A DNA stretch of 48,852 bases from Candidatus Polarisedimenticolaceae bacterium (GTDB lineage: Bacteria > Acidobacteriota > Polarisedimenticolia > Polarisedimenticolales > DASRJG01), in assembly GCA_036376135.1 (NCBI GenBank), contig DASVAW010000144.1, positions 1-48,852 on the forward strand. The letters run 5' to 3'. Below, in pieces: positions 15,557 through 23,897 of this stretch. Positions within the stretch are counted from its first letter, which is position 1, and every line of letters begins with the position of its first letter. Under the pieces are notes generated by a model, which was not told the origin of the DNA, did not search any database, and was given only the letters and a program-made list of their open reading frames with translations. The position numbers and the translations under genes are program-made.

Positions 15557-17110
15557 ATGCTCAAGCCGCTCGGGGCCTCCCTCCGCTCCTGTTCCATGTT
15601 CCTGGTGCTGGTCCCGATGACGCCCTTCCTCCCGCGAGGCGCGGTCGCGCAGGACGCCTGCCTGGCGGACGGGGACTGCGACGACGGGAACCTCTGCACG
15701 GACGATCTCTGCTCGACGACGACCAACCGCGCGTGCCTGTGGCTCGACGGCGACGGGGACACGGCCTGGATCTCCGACCGTCCCTCCTTGAACCCGGCAT
15801 CCGGCATCACGCTGTCGGCTTGGATCCGCCTCGACGGGGTCGGGACGCGGCAGGCGATCCTCGACAAGGCGTTCACCTCCGAGACGGAGCCCTACTACCA
15901 GTACCACCTCGAGGTGCGTGCCACCGGGCAGCTGTACTTCGCCCTCGCCGTGAACGGGACCCGGAAGATCATCGACACCACGATGTTCGCGGTCGGGATC
16001 GGCGTCTGGCACCACGTCGCCGGCACGTGGGACGGCGCCACGATGCGACTGTACCTGGACGGCGTCCCGTACCCGTCGAGCACGAGCGCTCCGGGGGTCC
16101 TCTCGAGCTACGCCACGGGGGTGTTCCTCGGCAACAACTACGGCGGGATGTTCGATCTGGGGGGTCGGCTGGACGAGGTCGCGATCTACGGGCGGGGCCT
16201 GAGCGCCGAGGAGGTGCGTTTCCTGGCGCGGCACGGGTCCCTCGGCGACCCCGAGCTCCGCGCGCGTTGGCCCCTCGACGACGGGGAGGGAAACGTCGCC
16301 CACGACACCAGCGGCAACGACAACCACCTCGGCGTCTCGGGCCCCGACTGGGACACGAGCGAGCTCGTCGACTTCGGGATCGAGGGCTTCTGCCTCCACT
16401 CCCCGGCCGACGTGATGCCGTGTGACGACGCACTCTCGTGCACCTCGGACGACATGTGCGACGACGGGTCCTGCGTCGGCATCCCGGCGAGCTGCGACGA
16501 CGGCGTCGCCTGCACGGTCGACACCTGTGCGGAGCCCTTCGGGTGCGCCCACGCCCCTTCGGACGCCGCGTGCGACGACGGCACGCCCTGCACGCAGGAC
16601 TCCTGCGAGCCCGCCGCGGGGGGCTGCGTCCAACGCTGGCCGACCTGCGACGACGGAAACCCGTGCACGACCGACACCGTCCACCCCCAGGCCTGCTGCA
16701 CCTTCGTGGTCGACGACTCGAACGCCTGCCACGACGCCGACTTCTGCAACGGCGTCGAGTACTGCCGCGCGGGGGAGTGCCGCCCCGGCACGGCGCCGGG
16801 GGAGGTCACGCACCTTCGACTCTCCTGGTACGACACGTACGCCCTGCTCACCTGGGACTCGAATCCCGCGAACGAGCTCTACGACCTCGCCGTCGGCGCG
16901 CTGGCGGCGCTCCACGCGGACGGAGGCGTGGCCGCCGCCGCGTGTCTCGTCGACGACCTGAGCCACGCGTCCTACCTGGACCTTCGCCCCGCTCCCCCAC
17001 CGGGCGAGGGGGAGTACTACCTGGGACGGACGATCCCCGACGGGTGCCTCCCGAGCTGGGGATACGCGAGCGACGGAACGGAGCGCGTGCCGACGAACGC
17101 CTGCCCGTGA
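15557..17110 (+). CDS. Exported LamG-like / Cys-rich repeat protein with shared C-terminal module
   Basis: 517 residues. After a signal peptide ending near RGAVAQ comes a short CTDDLC motif. A concanavalin/LamG-like domain follows (about 58-275: GITLSAWIRLDG, GVWHHVAGTWDG, RLYLDGVPY, GRLDEVAIYGRGLSAEEV). Next is a Cys-rich region with repeated DDGVACTVDTC / DDGTPCTQDSC / DDGNPCTTDT motifs, as in surface proteins of Myxococcota and Acidobacteriota. The final ~101 residues (16805-17107) are the shared module (LLTWDSN, GEYYLG, final NACP). Probably an extracellular carbohydrate- or matrix-binding protein. The ATG at 15557 follows GAGAGGAG. It converges on the PKD protein gene with a 12 bp gap. 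Confidence 0.83.
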   Translation: MLKPLGASLRSCSMFLVLVPMTPFLPRGAVAQDACLADGDCDDGNLCTDDLCSTTTNRACLWLDGDGDTAWISDRPSLNPASGITLSAWIRLDGVGTRQAILDKAFTSETEPYYQYHLEVRATGQLYFALAVNGTRKIIDTTMFAVGIGVWHHVAGTWDGATMRLYLDGVPYPSSTSAPGVLSSYATGVFLGNNYGGMFDLGGRLDEVAIYGRGLSAEEVRFLARHGSLGDPELRARWPLDDGEGNVAHDTSGNDNHLGVSGPDWDTSELVDFGIEGFCLHSPADVMPCDDALSCTSDDMCDDGSCVGIPASCDDGVACTVDTCAEPFGCAHAPSDAACDDGTPCTQDSCEPAAGGCVQRWPTCDDGNPCTTDTVHPQACCTFVVDDSNACHDADFCNGVEYCRAGECRPGTAPGEVTHLRLSWYDTYALLTWDSNPANELYDLAVGALAALHADGGVAAAACLVDDLSHASYLDLRPAPPPGEGEYYLGRTIPDGCLPSWGYASDGTERVPTNACP

Positions 17111-17122
17111 GGCGCGGCCGGG

Positions 17123-20080
17123 CTACTTCAGAAGTCCCAACGCCTTGTCGGTCGCCGACTTGAAGCTGTCGCAGGCGTCCAGGTACTCCTGGCCCGCGAG
17201 CCGCTCGTGTCCGGTCCGGATGAGCGCCGCGATCGTCGCGAGCGTCCTGGCCTGACCGGGGCTCGGCGTCGGGATCGCCGCCTTCGCGTCCTCGTAGGTC
17301 GCCGTCGCGATCCCCTCGGCGACGAGGCCGAGCAGGTCCTCGAGCGCGGAGAGGTCGCCGCCGCCGAGCGCCTCCGCGGCGAGGAGGTCCTCGAGCGCCG
17401 CCTTCAGCTTCACGATCGCACCCGAAGGATCGTCCGCGTCGAGCTTGTCGGTGGCGCCGTTCGTGGGCGGTTTACCGCCGTGGTTGCCGATCAGCTCGTC
17501 CCGGGCGGCGCGCAGGGCGGCGGCGACCTCCGGGTCGGTCGTCGACGCGATCAACGCCGTGAGCCGGTCGGCGACGTGCTCGATCGCGTCCACGAGCGAG
17601 AGCACCACGATCGTGACCTGTCGCACCGTCGCGCCGCCGTCGTCGTCCGTGACCGTCGCCGCGATCGTCTTCGTGCCCGCCGCCGCGAAGACGCGTGAGT
17701 CGACCAGTCGGCCGGTCGCGCCGTTGCGGGCGTCCGAGAACTCGGCGAACGACGTGTCCGGCCCCGAGCCGTCGTTCCAGTCGACCGAGGCGGTCTGCGT
17801 GTCCGGACGACCGGGATCCGTGAAGCCCACGGAGAGGGTCACGGGAAGCCCGACGATCGCCGGCGTCGATCCGCCCGACAGATCGCGGCCGAGGGAATCC
17901 GCGACCGTCGCCGCCCCGATCTGCGGCGCCACGTTGCGAACCTGGACCGGGAGCGCGAAGGGATCCCCGCTTCCGGTCGGCGACGTGTCGGTCGGATGCT
18001 GCGCGCGCGCCCGCACGGTCGCGGTGGAGGGGCCGTCGAGCGCGAACGCGTCGAACGTCACGACGGTGCCGCTCGCCTCGAAGGAGCCGTTGGAGTCGAG
18101 ATCCCAGCCGAGCCCGATCGGCTTCACGTAGTAGCTGTCGCAGTCGTGCCGGTTCGCGACCCCATCGCCGAACGGGACCTGATGGTGGAAGGTGACGCCC
18201 TCGATGTCGTCGTCGTAGTCGACGCCGGACGATGCGACGTCGGCGGGGACGGGCGCCGCGGGCCAGAGCGAGTCCGCGGGGGTGTACACCCGGAGGTCGT
18301 CGAGGTCGTGCTCCTCCTCGAAACGACCGGTGCCGCGAAGCAACACGGTGTTCGGGCCGGGCCAGCTGTCGCTCCAGCCCGGGTAGTCGTTGGCCGAGAT
18401 CGTGCAGCCCGGCGGCGCGAACCAACGGACCGAGCCCACGTTGTCCCAGATCTCGTCCGCGTCGCCGCCGAGCTGGTCGAGGCTGTGGAAGCGGTCCGCG
18501 TTCCGATCCGCGTATTCGACGCTGAGCCACTCGTCGGAGTCGAGCCAGCCCGGAAGGCCCAGGCCGACGCCGTCGTCCTCGAAGAGCTGCACGAACGCCT
18601 TCTGGCGTGCCTGCTCCCCCCGTCCGGTGAGCGGCACCATGCCACCCTCGTCGACCGCGAACGGCCCGTCGACGGCGGCGGTCGGCCGGAGCAGCGGACT
18701 GTCGGCCCTCACGAGGCTTCCGATCCGGTACTCGCCGACGGAGATGTGGTACGAGAGCACCACGGGGTTCTGCGGATCCGAGAGGTCGAATCGGGTCGTG
18801 AGGTCGTGTTTCCCGTTGTAGACGATCAGCTCCCCGGAAGGGGAGACGTAGACGCCCCCGGCCGCCGAGAAGGTGCTCGTCGTTCCTTCGTTCGCCCAGG
18901 CGTCGGTGCCCACCGTCTTCGTCGCGACGTGCGTGAACGGACAGTCCTGGATCGCGCCTTCCGGCGAGAGGTTGACCCGGTAGAGGTCGAGGTATTCGTC
19001 GACGAACGGATTGACGATCGTGCCGTCGCGCCGTCCCCCGATCATGTAGAGCGGGCCGCCGAGGCCTCCCTCCCGCACGAAGTTGAGCATCTGGTGCTGA
19101 CCGCCTTGCACGAGGCCTGCGGTGGGCCAGGTCTGCCCGATGCACGAGGACAGCTCCCCGGCCGTGAAGGCCTTGTTGTTCGGCAGCCAGGCGAGGTCGG
19201 CGGAGGAGAGGGTCGTCGTCGTCCGCCCGGGATCCGGCTGCGAGATGAAGAACTGCACCCGGTCGTTTCCGTCGCCACCGGAGACGACGAGCAGGTAGCG
19301 ACAGCACGTGCCGTCTTCGGCCGGGATCGGCGCGAGGCCGACGGGATCCGCGCCGAGCGCGGACCCGGAGCCCGGGACGTGGAACTTGCTCGTCAGCGTC
19401 GGCAGCTCCGGGTTCGAGACGTCGAAGAACAGCACCGTCGCGCCGGATGGCTCGCCGTTGTATCCCGTCTCGGCGCCGATCGCGATCACGTTCCCGGCGA
19501 GCTGGATCCCTCCGGGATGCCGGAACGAAGCCGCGACGTCCTGGCCGTCGAGCCGGAACGCCGAGACCACGCGATCGTGTTCGAACGTCGCCATGGGCTC
19601 CGGATACACCGAGTGGTCGGTCGAGCCGTAGGGGAGGACGTTCGATCCCAGGCGCTCCCCCGACTTCGGCCGCGAGCCGAGCTTCATCACGATCAGCCAC
19701 CCCGGCTCGTCGTCCTCGAGCACGCAGATCGACTTGTTCCCGGACTTCGTCATGATCAGGTACGGCGTGCCGTCCGTGCCGTGGACGCGCGCGATCCCCT
19801 GGTAGTGCTTGCACGTCGTGCCGACCCGGCCCGTCGCCGGGTAGATCGCGAGCGCATCCGGACGCTTCGACAGGCCGTTGAACGCGCCCTGCACCCCGCC
19901 GAGCGCCGTGGGCACCGCGTACTGTCCGTCCGGCGGCACGACGGCGTCGGCAAGCGTGGACGACGAGAACAGGGCCGCGACTCCGGCGGCGAAGAGCTGC
20001 GCGGCCAACCGGGGCCCTCCCCGCCGGCGGACCGGAATCCGGGGGCTCGACGCATCGACCGCTGGCTGCACCTTGGACAT
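17123..20080 (-). CDS. Exported PKD-domain protein with helical C-terminal domain
   Basis: 985 residues. The N-terminus has a twin-Arg-like RRRGG before a hydrophobic stretch (LAAQLFAAGVAALFSSSTLA), so Tat or Sec export is possible. Residues about 50-480 form an LVIVD/propeller-like beta domain (DVSNPELPTL, DLSDPQNPVVLSYHIS). A beta/gamma-crystallin-like stretch around PPGCTISANDYPGW follows. A PKD-like domain (ASVDWNDGSGPDTSFAEFSD, TIAATVTDDDGGATVRQVTI) comes next. The last ~150 residues are a helical FIMAH-like domain. It appears secreted or surface-bound, with no catalytic signature. ATG 20080 is chosen because GGGAGG lies five bases upstream; an upstream GTG would absorb the Shine-Dalgarno. 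Confidence 0.8.
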   Translation of the reverse strand: MSKVQPAVDASSPRIPVRRRGGPRLAAQLFAAGVAALFSSSTLADAVVPPDGQYAVPTALGGVQGAFNGLSKRPDALAIYPATGRVGTTCKHYQGIARVHGTDGTPYLIMTKSGNKSICVLEDDEPGWLIVMKLGSRPKSGERLGSNVLPYGSTDHSVYPEPMATFEHDRVVSAFRLDGQDVAASFRHPGGIQLAGNVIAIGAETGYNGEPSGATVLFFDVSNPELPTLTSKFHVPGSGSALGADPVGLAPIPAEDGTCCRYLLVVSGGDGNDRVQFFISQPDPGRTTTTLSSADLAWLPNNKAFTAGELSSCIGQTWPTAGLVQGGQHQMLNFVREGGLGGPLYMIGGRRDGTIVNPFVDEYLDLYRVNLSPEGAIQDCPFTHVATKTVGTDAWANEGTTSTFSAAGGVYVSPSGELIVYNGKHDLTTRFDLSDPQNPVVLSYHISVGEYRIGSLVRADSPLLRPTAAVDGPFAVDEGGMVPLTGRGEQARQKAFVQLFEDDGVGLGLPGWLDSDEWLSVEYADRNADRFHSLDQLGGDADEIWDNVGSVRWFAPPGCTISANDYPGWSDSWPGPNTVLLRGTGRFEEEHDLDDLRVYTPADSLWPAAPVPADVASSGVDYDDDIEGVTFHHQVPFGDGVANRHDCDSYYVKPIGLGWDLDSNGSFEASGTVVTFDAFALDGPSTATVRARAQHPTDTSPTGSGDPFALPVQVRNVAPQIGAATVADSLGRDLSGGSTPAIVGLPVTLSVGFTDPGRPDTQTASVDWNDGSGPDTSFAEFSDARNGATGRLVDSRVFAAAGTKTIAATVTDDDGGATVRQVTIVVLSLVDAIEHVADRLTALIASTTDPEVAAALRAARDELIGNHGGKPPTNGATDKLDADDPSGAIVKLKAALEDLLAAEALGGGDLSALEDLLGLVAEGIATATYEDAKAAIPTPSPGQARTLATIAALIRTGHERLAGQEYLDACDSFKSATDKALGLLK

Positions 20081-20284
20081 CCTGGCCTCCCTCACGCGAC
20101 CTTCACGACGGACGCTTCTTCTCGTCCAAACGGAGAAGCGGGGCGCCCGGGGTCAGGGAAGCCGAACTCCGGCGGGCTGGACCCGCACCTTGCGGCGACG
20201 GTAGCGGAGGCGTACAAGCTTCCGGCGACGTCGCGCACCATGCCCGGCGTCGACCCGGCCGGTGGCCTGGGGGTCACGAACACG

Positions 20285-21748
20285 ATGCCGCGCAAGTCCG
20301 ATCCGGTCGTCGCGCCGTCGCATCGCCCCTGGATCGTCCTGCTGAACGGCGCCAGCTGCTCGGGCAAGAGCGCGCTGGCCCGGGAGCTCGTCGAGCGGTC
20401 CCCGGCGCCCGTCATCCACCTCTCCCTCGACCACCACCACGACGGACTCGCCGGCCGCTACGCCACCGACCGCTGGCCCCTCTACCGGGAGTTGTGTGCC
20501 GGCCTCGCGCGCTCCGCCGAGGCCTGGTGGCGCCAGGGCTTCCACGTCGTCGTCGACACCCTGCTCGAGTCGCCGCGGGCGATGCGGGAAACCCTGGCGC
20601 TGCTGCCGCGGGCGCGCACCGTCTTGGTCGGTCTGCACGCTCCGCTGGAGGTGCTGCTCGAACGGGCCGGGGCGCGCCCGGCGGAGGCACGGCGGCGGAT
20701 TCGCCGCCAGTTCCCGTTGGTCCGCACGCTCGCCGCCTACGACCTGGAGCTGGCCACCGACCGGGAGTCCCCGAGGGCGCTGGCCGAACGGATCCTCGCG
20801 CACCTGGGCACGGCGCCCCGGTCCCAGCCTGCACACGAGGCCCTGGACGGCCTGCGCCCCATCGAGGTCGGCGACCGCGAGACCTTTACGCGCGCCGCGC
20901 AGGCGGGCGGTTGCCGTACGTGGCTGCACTACTTCCCTTTCCTGCACGCCCTGGCCCGCACGGTTCGGCGCGAGTTGCGCTGGGAGGAGGTCGACGGCAG
21001 CGTGCTGGTCTACCACGTGATCGACGTGGAGCGCGGGCCGCGGCTGAGCCTCTACGTGCCGCCGTTCCCGTTCACGGCGGCGGCGCTCGCGCACGCGCGG
21101 AGGCGTTGCCGTCGGTTCGACGCCGCGGCGCCGACGCGGATCCTCTGGGTCGAGGAGGCATCGCTTCCGGCGCTGGCCGGTGTGCTGGCGTCGAAGCGCG
21201 CGGCCGATTCGGAGTACGTCTACGACGGAGCGCGCGTGTCCGCCCTCGTCGGCGAACGGTTCGCCGCGCTGCGCGGCCGCCTGGACCGGATCGAACGGGT
21301 GCCGGGCCTCGCGGTGCGCTCCTACGCCGAGGGGGACCGCGCCGCCTGCGAGGACCTGATCGAGGCCTGGCGCGGCCGGCCCAGGAACCAGCGCGCCAAC
21401 AGCGCCGCGTACCGCCTCGCCCTGCTGTGCCTTGCCCACCATGCCGACTTCGGCCCCGAATGGCTGCGCGGGGAGGTGCTGACCCAGGACGGCCGCGTAC
21501 GCGCCGTGACCTTCGGCGGGCCGATCTGCGAGGGGTGGGGAAGCCTGTTCGTCGTTCTCGCCGATCCGCGCATGCCGGGGCTCGGCGATCTGCAGCGTTA
21601 CCGCTTCATCCGCAACAACCCGGACCTCCGTCTGTGGAAGGAGCTCGGGGACGTGGACGGGCCTCAGCTCGCCGCGATCAAGGGGGCGTTCGACCCCGTG
21701 GCGCGGAATCCCCTGTGGCGCGTCGCGCTTCGGGACGGGAACGAGTAG
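20285..21748 (+). CDS. Chloramphenicol-phosphotransferase-like P-loop kinase fused to DUF2156 domain
   Basis: 487 residues with two domains. Residues about 14-170 are CPT-like: a P-loop GASCSGKS at 22-29, an acidic LSLDHHHDGL near 50 that matches the region of the CPT catalytic Asp, GFHVVVDTLLES, and a lid-like Arg-rich helix. Residues about 185-480 are a DUF2156/LPG-synthase-C fold (GNAT-like): SLYVPPFPF, an EYVYDGARVSALVGERF stretch, and a C-terminal NNPDLRLWKELGDVDG then IKGAFDP. The same second domain occurs alone at 45989-46918. A phosphotransferase joined to an aminoacyl-transferase fold suggests modification of one small molecule at two sites, or resistance to a compound; this is inference. 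ATG 20285 is preferred (GGGGGT nearby); 20240 is possible. Confidence 0.75.
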   Translation: MPRKSDPVVAPSHRPWIVLLNGASCSGKSALARELVERSPAPVIHLSLDHHHDGLAGRYATDRWPLYRELCAGLARSAEAWWRQGFHVVVDTLLESPRAMRETLALLPRARTVLVGLHAPLEVLLERAGARPAEARRRIRRQFPLVRTLAAYDLELATDRESPRALAERILAHLGTAPRSQPAHEALDGLRPIEVGDRETFTRAAQAGGCRTWLHYFPFLHALARTVRRELRWEEVDGSVLVYHVIDVERGPRLSLYVPPFPFTAAALAHARRRCRRFDAAAPTRILWVEEASLPALAGVLASKRAADSEYVYDGARVSALVGERFAALRGRLDRIERVPGLAVRSYAEGDRAACEDLIEAWRGRPRNQRANSAAYRLALLCLAHHADFGPEWLRGEVLTQDGRVRAVTFGGPICEGWGSLFVVLADPRMPGLGDLQRYRFIRNNPDLRLWKELGDVDGPQLAAIKGAFDPVARNPLWRVALRDGNE

Positions 21749-21777
21749 CGGCTCGCTGCATGGTCCCGAGGCGACCG

Positions 21778-21807
21778 TTGACGTCGCTCCTCCGACCGGC
21801 GTAGAAC
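21778..21807 (+). promoter_or_regulatory. Sigma-70-like promoter for the Cys-rich small protein
   Basis: TTGACG at 21778-21783 and TAGAAC at 21802-21807, separated by 18 bp. The start codon is 38 bp downstream and is preceded by AGGAGG. Confidence 0.5.
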
Positions 21808-21844
21808 ACGCGAACCGCGAGCTTCGACTCGCCAGGAGGCCCTC

Positions 21845-22063
21845 ATGAGGATGTTGTCCCGCATTGTCGTCGCCGTCGCCGTGTGTGTCGGCGTGTTCGG
21901 CGTCTCCAGCATCATGGCCGGACGCGGTCGACCGGCACCTCCTCCGCCGGTCCTGTGCGGCTGCGCCTGTCCCGATGGATCGTTCGTGACGACTCACGCG
22001 CCGGACGCCGACTCCTGCCCGAGCGCCTGCGCGACGGCTTGCCAGGGATCCGAGGAGATGTGA
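21845..22063 (+). CDS. Small exported Cys-rich peptide (72 residues)
   Basis: The signal peptide (IVVAVAVCVGVFGVSSIMAG) is followed by a Pro-rich linker and a ~35-residue core with six Cys: LCGCACPDGSFVTTHAPDAD, then SCPSACATACQG. Even Cys number and export suggest disulfide bonds or metal binding. I do not recognise a named family. It has its own promoter, a strong AGGAGG and a terminator, so it is a real single-gene unit. It is not obviously linked to an immunity gene or dedicated exporter; a MacAB-type exporter begins 5.5 kb downstream. It could be a structural envelope peptide, an antimicrobial or a signalling peptide. Confidence 0.72.
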   Translation: MRMLSRIVVAVAVCVGVFGVSSIMAGRGRPAPPPPVLCGCACPDGSFVTTHAPDADSCPSACATACQGSEEM

Positions 22064-22074
22064 CCCCGTAGGAC

Positions 22075-22100
22075 CGGCAGGGGCGTCGCCGCCCCTGCCG
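22075..22100. terminator. Bidirectional terminator-like hairpin
   Basis: CGGCAGGGGCG (22075-22085) pairs perfectly with CGCCCCTGCCG (22090-22100) around a TCGC loop. It lies 11 bp after the small-protein stop and 10 bp from the stop of the convergent MopE/TSP3-like gene. Confidence 0.7.
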
Positions 22101-22110
22101 CCGTCGCCCC

Positions 22111-23790
22111 CTATTCGCAGGCGTCTCCGATCCCGTCGCCGTCCCCGTCGCTCTGAGAGGGGTTCGGCACGGCCGGGCAATTGTCGATCGCCTGCTCCAC
22201 GCCGTCGCCGTCGGCATCCTGCCCGGTGCTCGGGCACGGGTCGCCGTTCGGGATCGCCTGCCCGTCGCCGTCGCGCGCGAGCGCCGACTCGCCGCAACCC
22301 ACGCGCGAGACGACGTAGAAGAACACGTTGCCCGGGAGCGGCGTCAGGGGGTCCTCCGCGGAGGCCTCCGAGATCCGCGACGCCACGCAGTACTGGTTGT
22401 AGCTCCAGGCCGTGTTCCGCCTCCGGACGCCGCGATACACGTTGAAGCGCTCCGGGATCGAGGCGCCCACCCACGTCAGCCGCGTCGTCCCGCCGGCGTT
22501 CGAGACCGCGAGGGTGTCGCCGACCTCGACCGGCGGAGCGTTGGTCGGATCGGCCGGCGCGCAGTCGCACGCGTCCCCCGAGGCATCGGCGTCGACGTTC
22601 TCCTGGCCGGGGTTCGGAATACCCGGACAGTTGTCGAAGCAGGAGCCGATGCCGTCGCCGTCCGGGTCGCCGTCCTCGTCGATCGTTCCGTCGCAATCGT
22701 CGTCGATGCCGTTGCAGATCGTGTCGTCGGAGGCGGGCGACCCCGGCACGCAGCTGTCGACCACGGACCCCGTGACGCACGACGTGGATCCGGTCGCGGT
22801 GCAGGCACCCACGCCGCAAACGGTCGCGAGCGACGCGTAGTCCTCGTCGAACAGGGCATCGCAGTCGTCGTCGATGCCGTCGCAGGTCGCGTCCTCGAAC
22901 AGGTGGCGGCATCCTCCCGCCGTGCAACGGTCGACGGTGCACGTGTCGAGATCGTCGCAGGCGGCATCGTCCACGCAGAACGGGGAGTCGAGGTCGCCGC
23001 GCTTGTGGTCGAAGCGCTGCCCGCCGAGCGTCAGCAGGACGTTGGTACCCGTGAGGCCCGTCACCGGGTCGATCGTGTACAGCCGGTCGGTCAGGACGTT
23101 GGCGCCGTAAAGGACGTTCGAATGGCCGAGGGATGCGAGCCCGGCGAGGTTGAACCCCGATTCCGGGTCGATCAGCGTCGCGATCGCCGTGGCCGGGTCC
23201 ACCTCGTAGAGTCCCGCCGTCGATCCGACGCCGTTGGTCCAGAGCGTCAGCCGGTCGTCCGCATCGAACGTCAGGTCGCCGCCGTGCAGCTCGGTGGTGA
23301 CCGTTCCGACGAAGTCGGCCTGCGCGGTCGCGGGATCGATCGTGTACAGGCCGGAGTCATCCTGGCTGTGGGCGTAGAGCGTTCCGTCGTTGCGGAACGT
23401 CATTCCGGCGACGCCGGCGAGCGGCGTCGTCCCGTTCTCGATCGGACCGACGACCTCCACGGACGTCGGGATCGTCGAGACCGGGTCGAGCACGATCTTG
23501 AGGAGCAGGCACGAGAACGTGGAGCCCCGGCACACCGCGCCCGCGTTGTCGGTCCCGGCGGCGTAGAGCGTCGTGCCGTCCGCGGCGGCGAGCGCGAGGA
23601 TCGGCGTGTAGGCGCTGCCGATCGAACCACGGGCGGTCAGAAGCCCCGTGATCGGATCCACGGCGTAGATCGTCGTCACCGTGGGAGGATCGAACGGGCT
23701 GTCGACGAGGTACAGCGGCGCCTGCGCACGCGCGACGGACGCGGCGAGCAGCGTGGAGGCGAGCGCGGATGCACCGAGTCGAAGTCGCAC
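22111..23790 (-). CDS. Exported MopE-like / thrombospondin-type-3 repeat protein with internal shared module
   Basis: 559 residues. Signal peptide (LGASALASTLLAASVARAQA), then a beta-propeller-like domain (about 25-290: LYAVDPITG, LYTIDPATAQ, LYEVDPATA). Cys/Asp-rich repeats CDGIDDDCDALFDED and CNGIDDDCDGTIDEDG follow, as in the copper-binding MopE family. Two type-3 thrombospondin calcium-binding segments (DGIGSCFDNCPGIPNPGQ and DNCPAVPNPSQSDGDGDG) flank the ~100-residue module shared with three other proteins (22231-22530). Likely a calcium-stabilised surface protein. No ATG opens the frame. The GTG at 23790 is chosen because GGAG sits about nine bases upstream and it starts exactly at the signal peptide. 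Confidence 0.8.
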   Translation of the reverse strand: MRLRLGASALASTLLAASVARAQAPLYLVDSPFDPPTVTTIYAVDPITGLLTARGSIGSAYTPILALAAADGTTLYAAGTDNAGAVCRGSTFSCLLLKIVLDPVSTIPTSVEVVGPIENGTTPLAGVAGMTFRNDGTLYAHSQDDSGLYTIDPATAQADFVGTVTTELHGGDLTFDADDRLTLWTNGVGSTAGLYEVDPATAIATLIDPESGFNLAGLASLGHSNVLYGANVLTDRLYTIDPVTGLTGTNVLLTLGGQRFDHKRGDLDSPFCVDDAACDDLDTCTVDRCTAGGCRHLFEDATCDGIDDDCDALFDEDYASLATVCGVGACTATGSTSCVTGSVVDSCVPGSPASDDTICNGIDDDCDGTIDEDGDPDGDGIGSCFDNCPGIPNPGQENVDADASGDACDCAPADPTNAPPVEVGDTLAVSNAGGTTRLTWVGASIPERFNVYRGVRRRNTAWSYNQYCVASRISEASAEDPLTPLPGNVFFYVVSRVGCGESALARDGDGQAIPNGDPCPSTGQDADGDGVEQAIDNCPAVPNPSQSDGDGDGIGDACE

Positions 23791-23897
23791 CGGGGGGGCT
23801 CCGTGGGTCCTGATGGTCTCGCGTAAAGATGGCGCGAAGTCGGGATTCGCGCACGCGGGAGGTGGGCCGATTTCGAAATTGAGACCGGAGATCCTCG

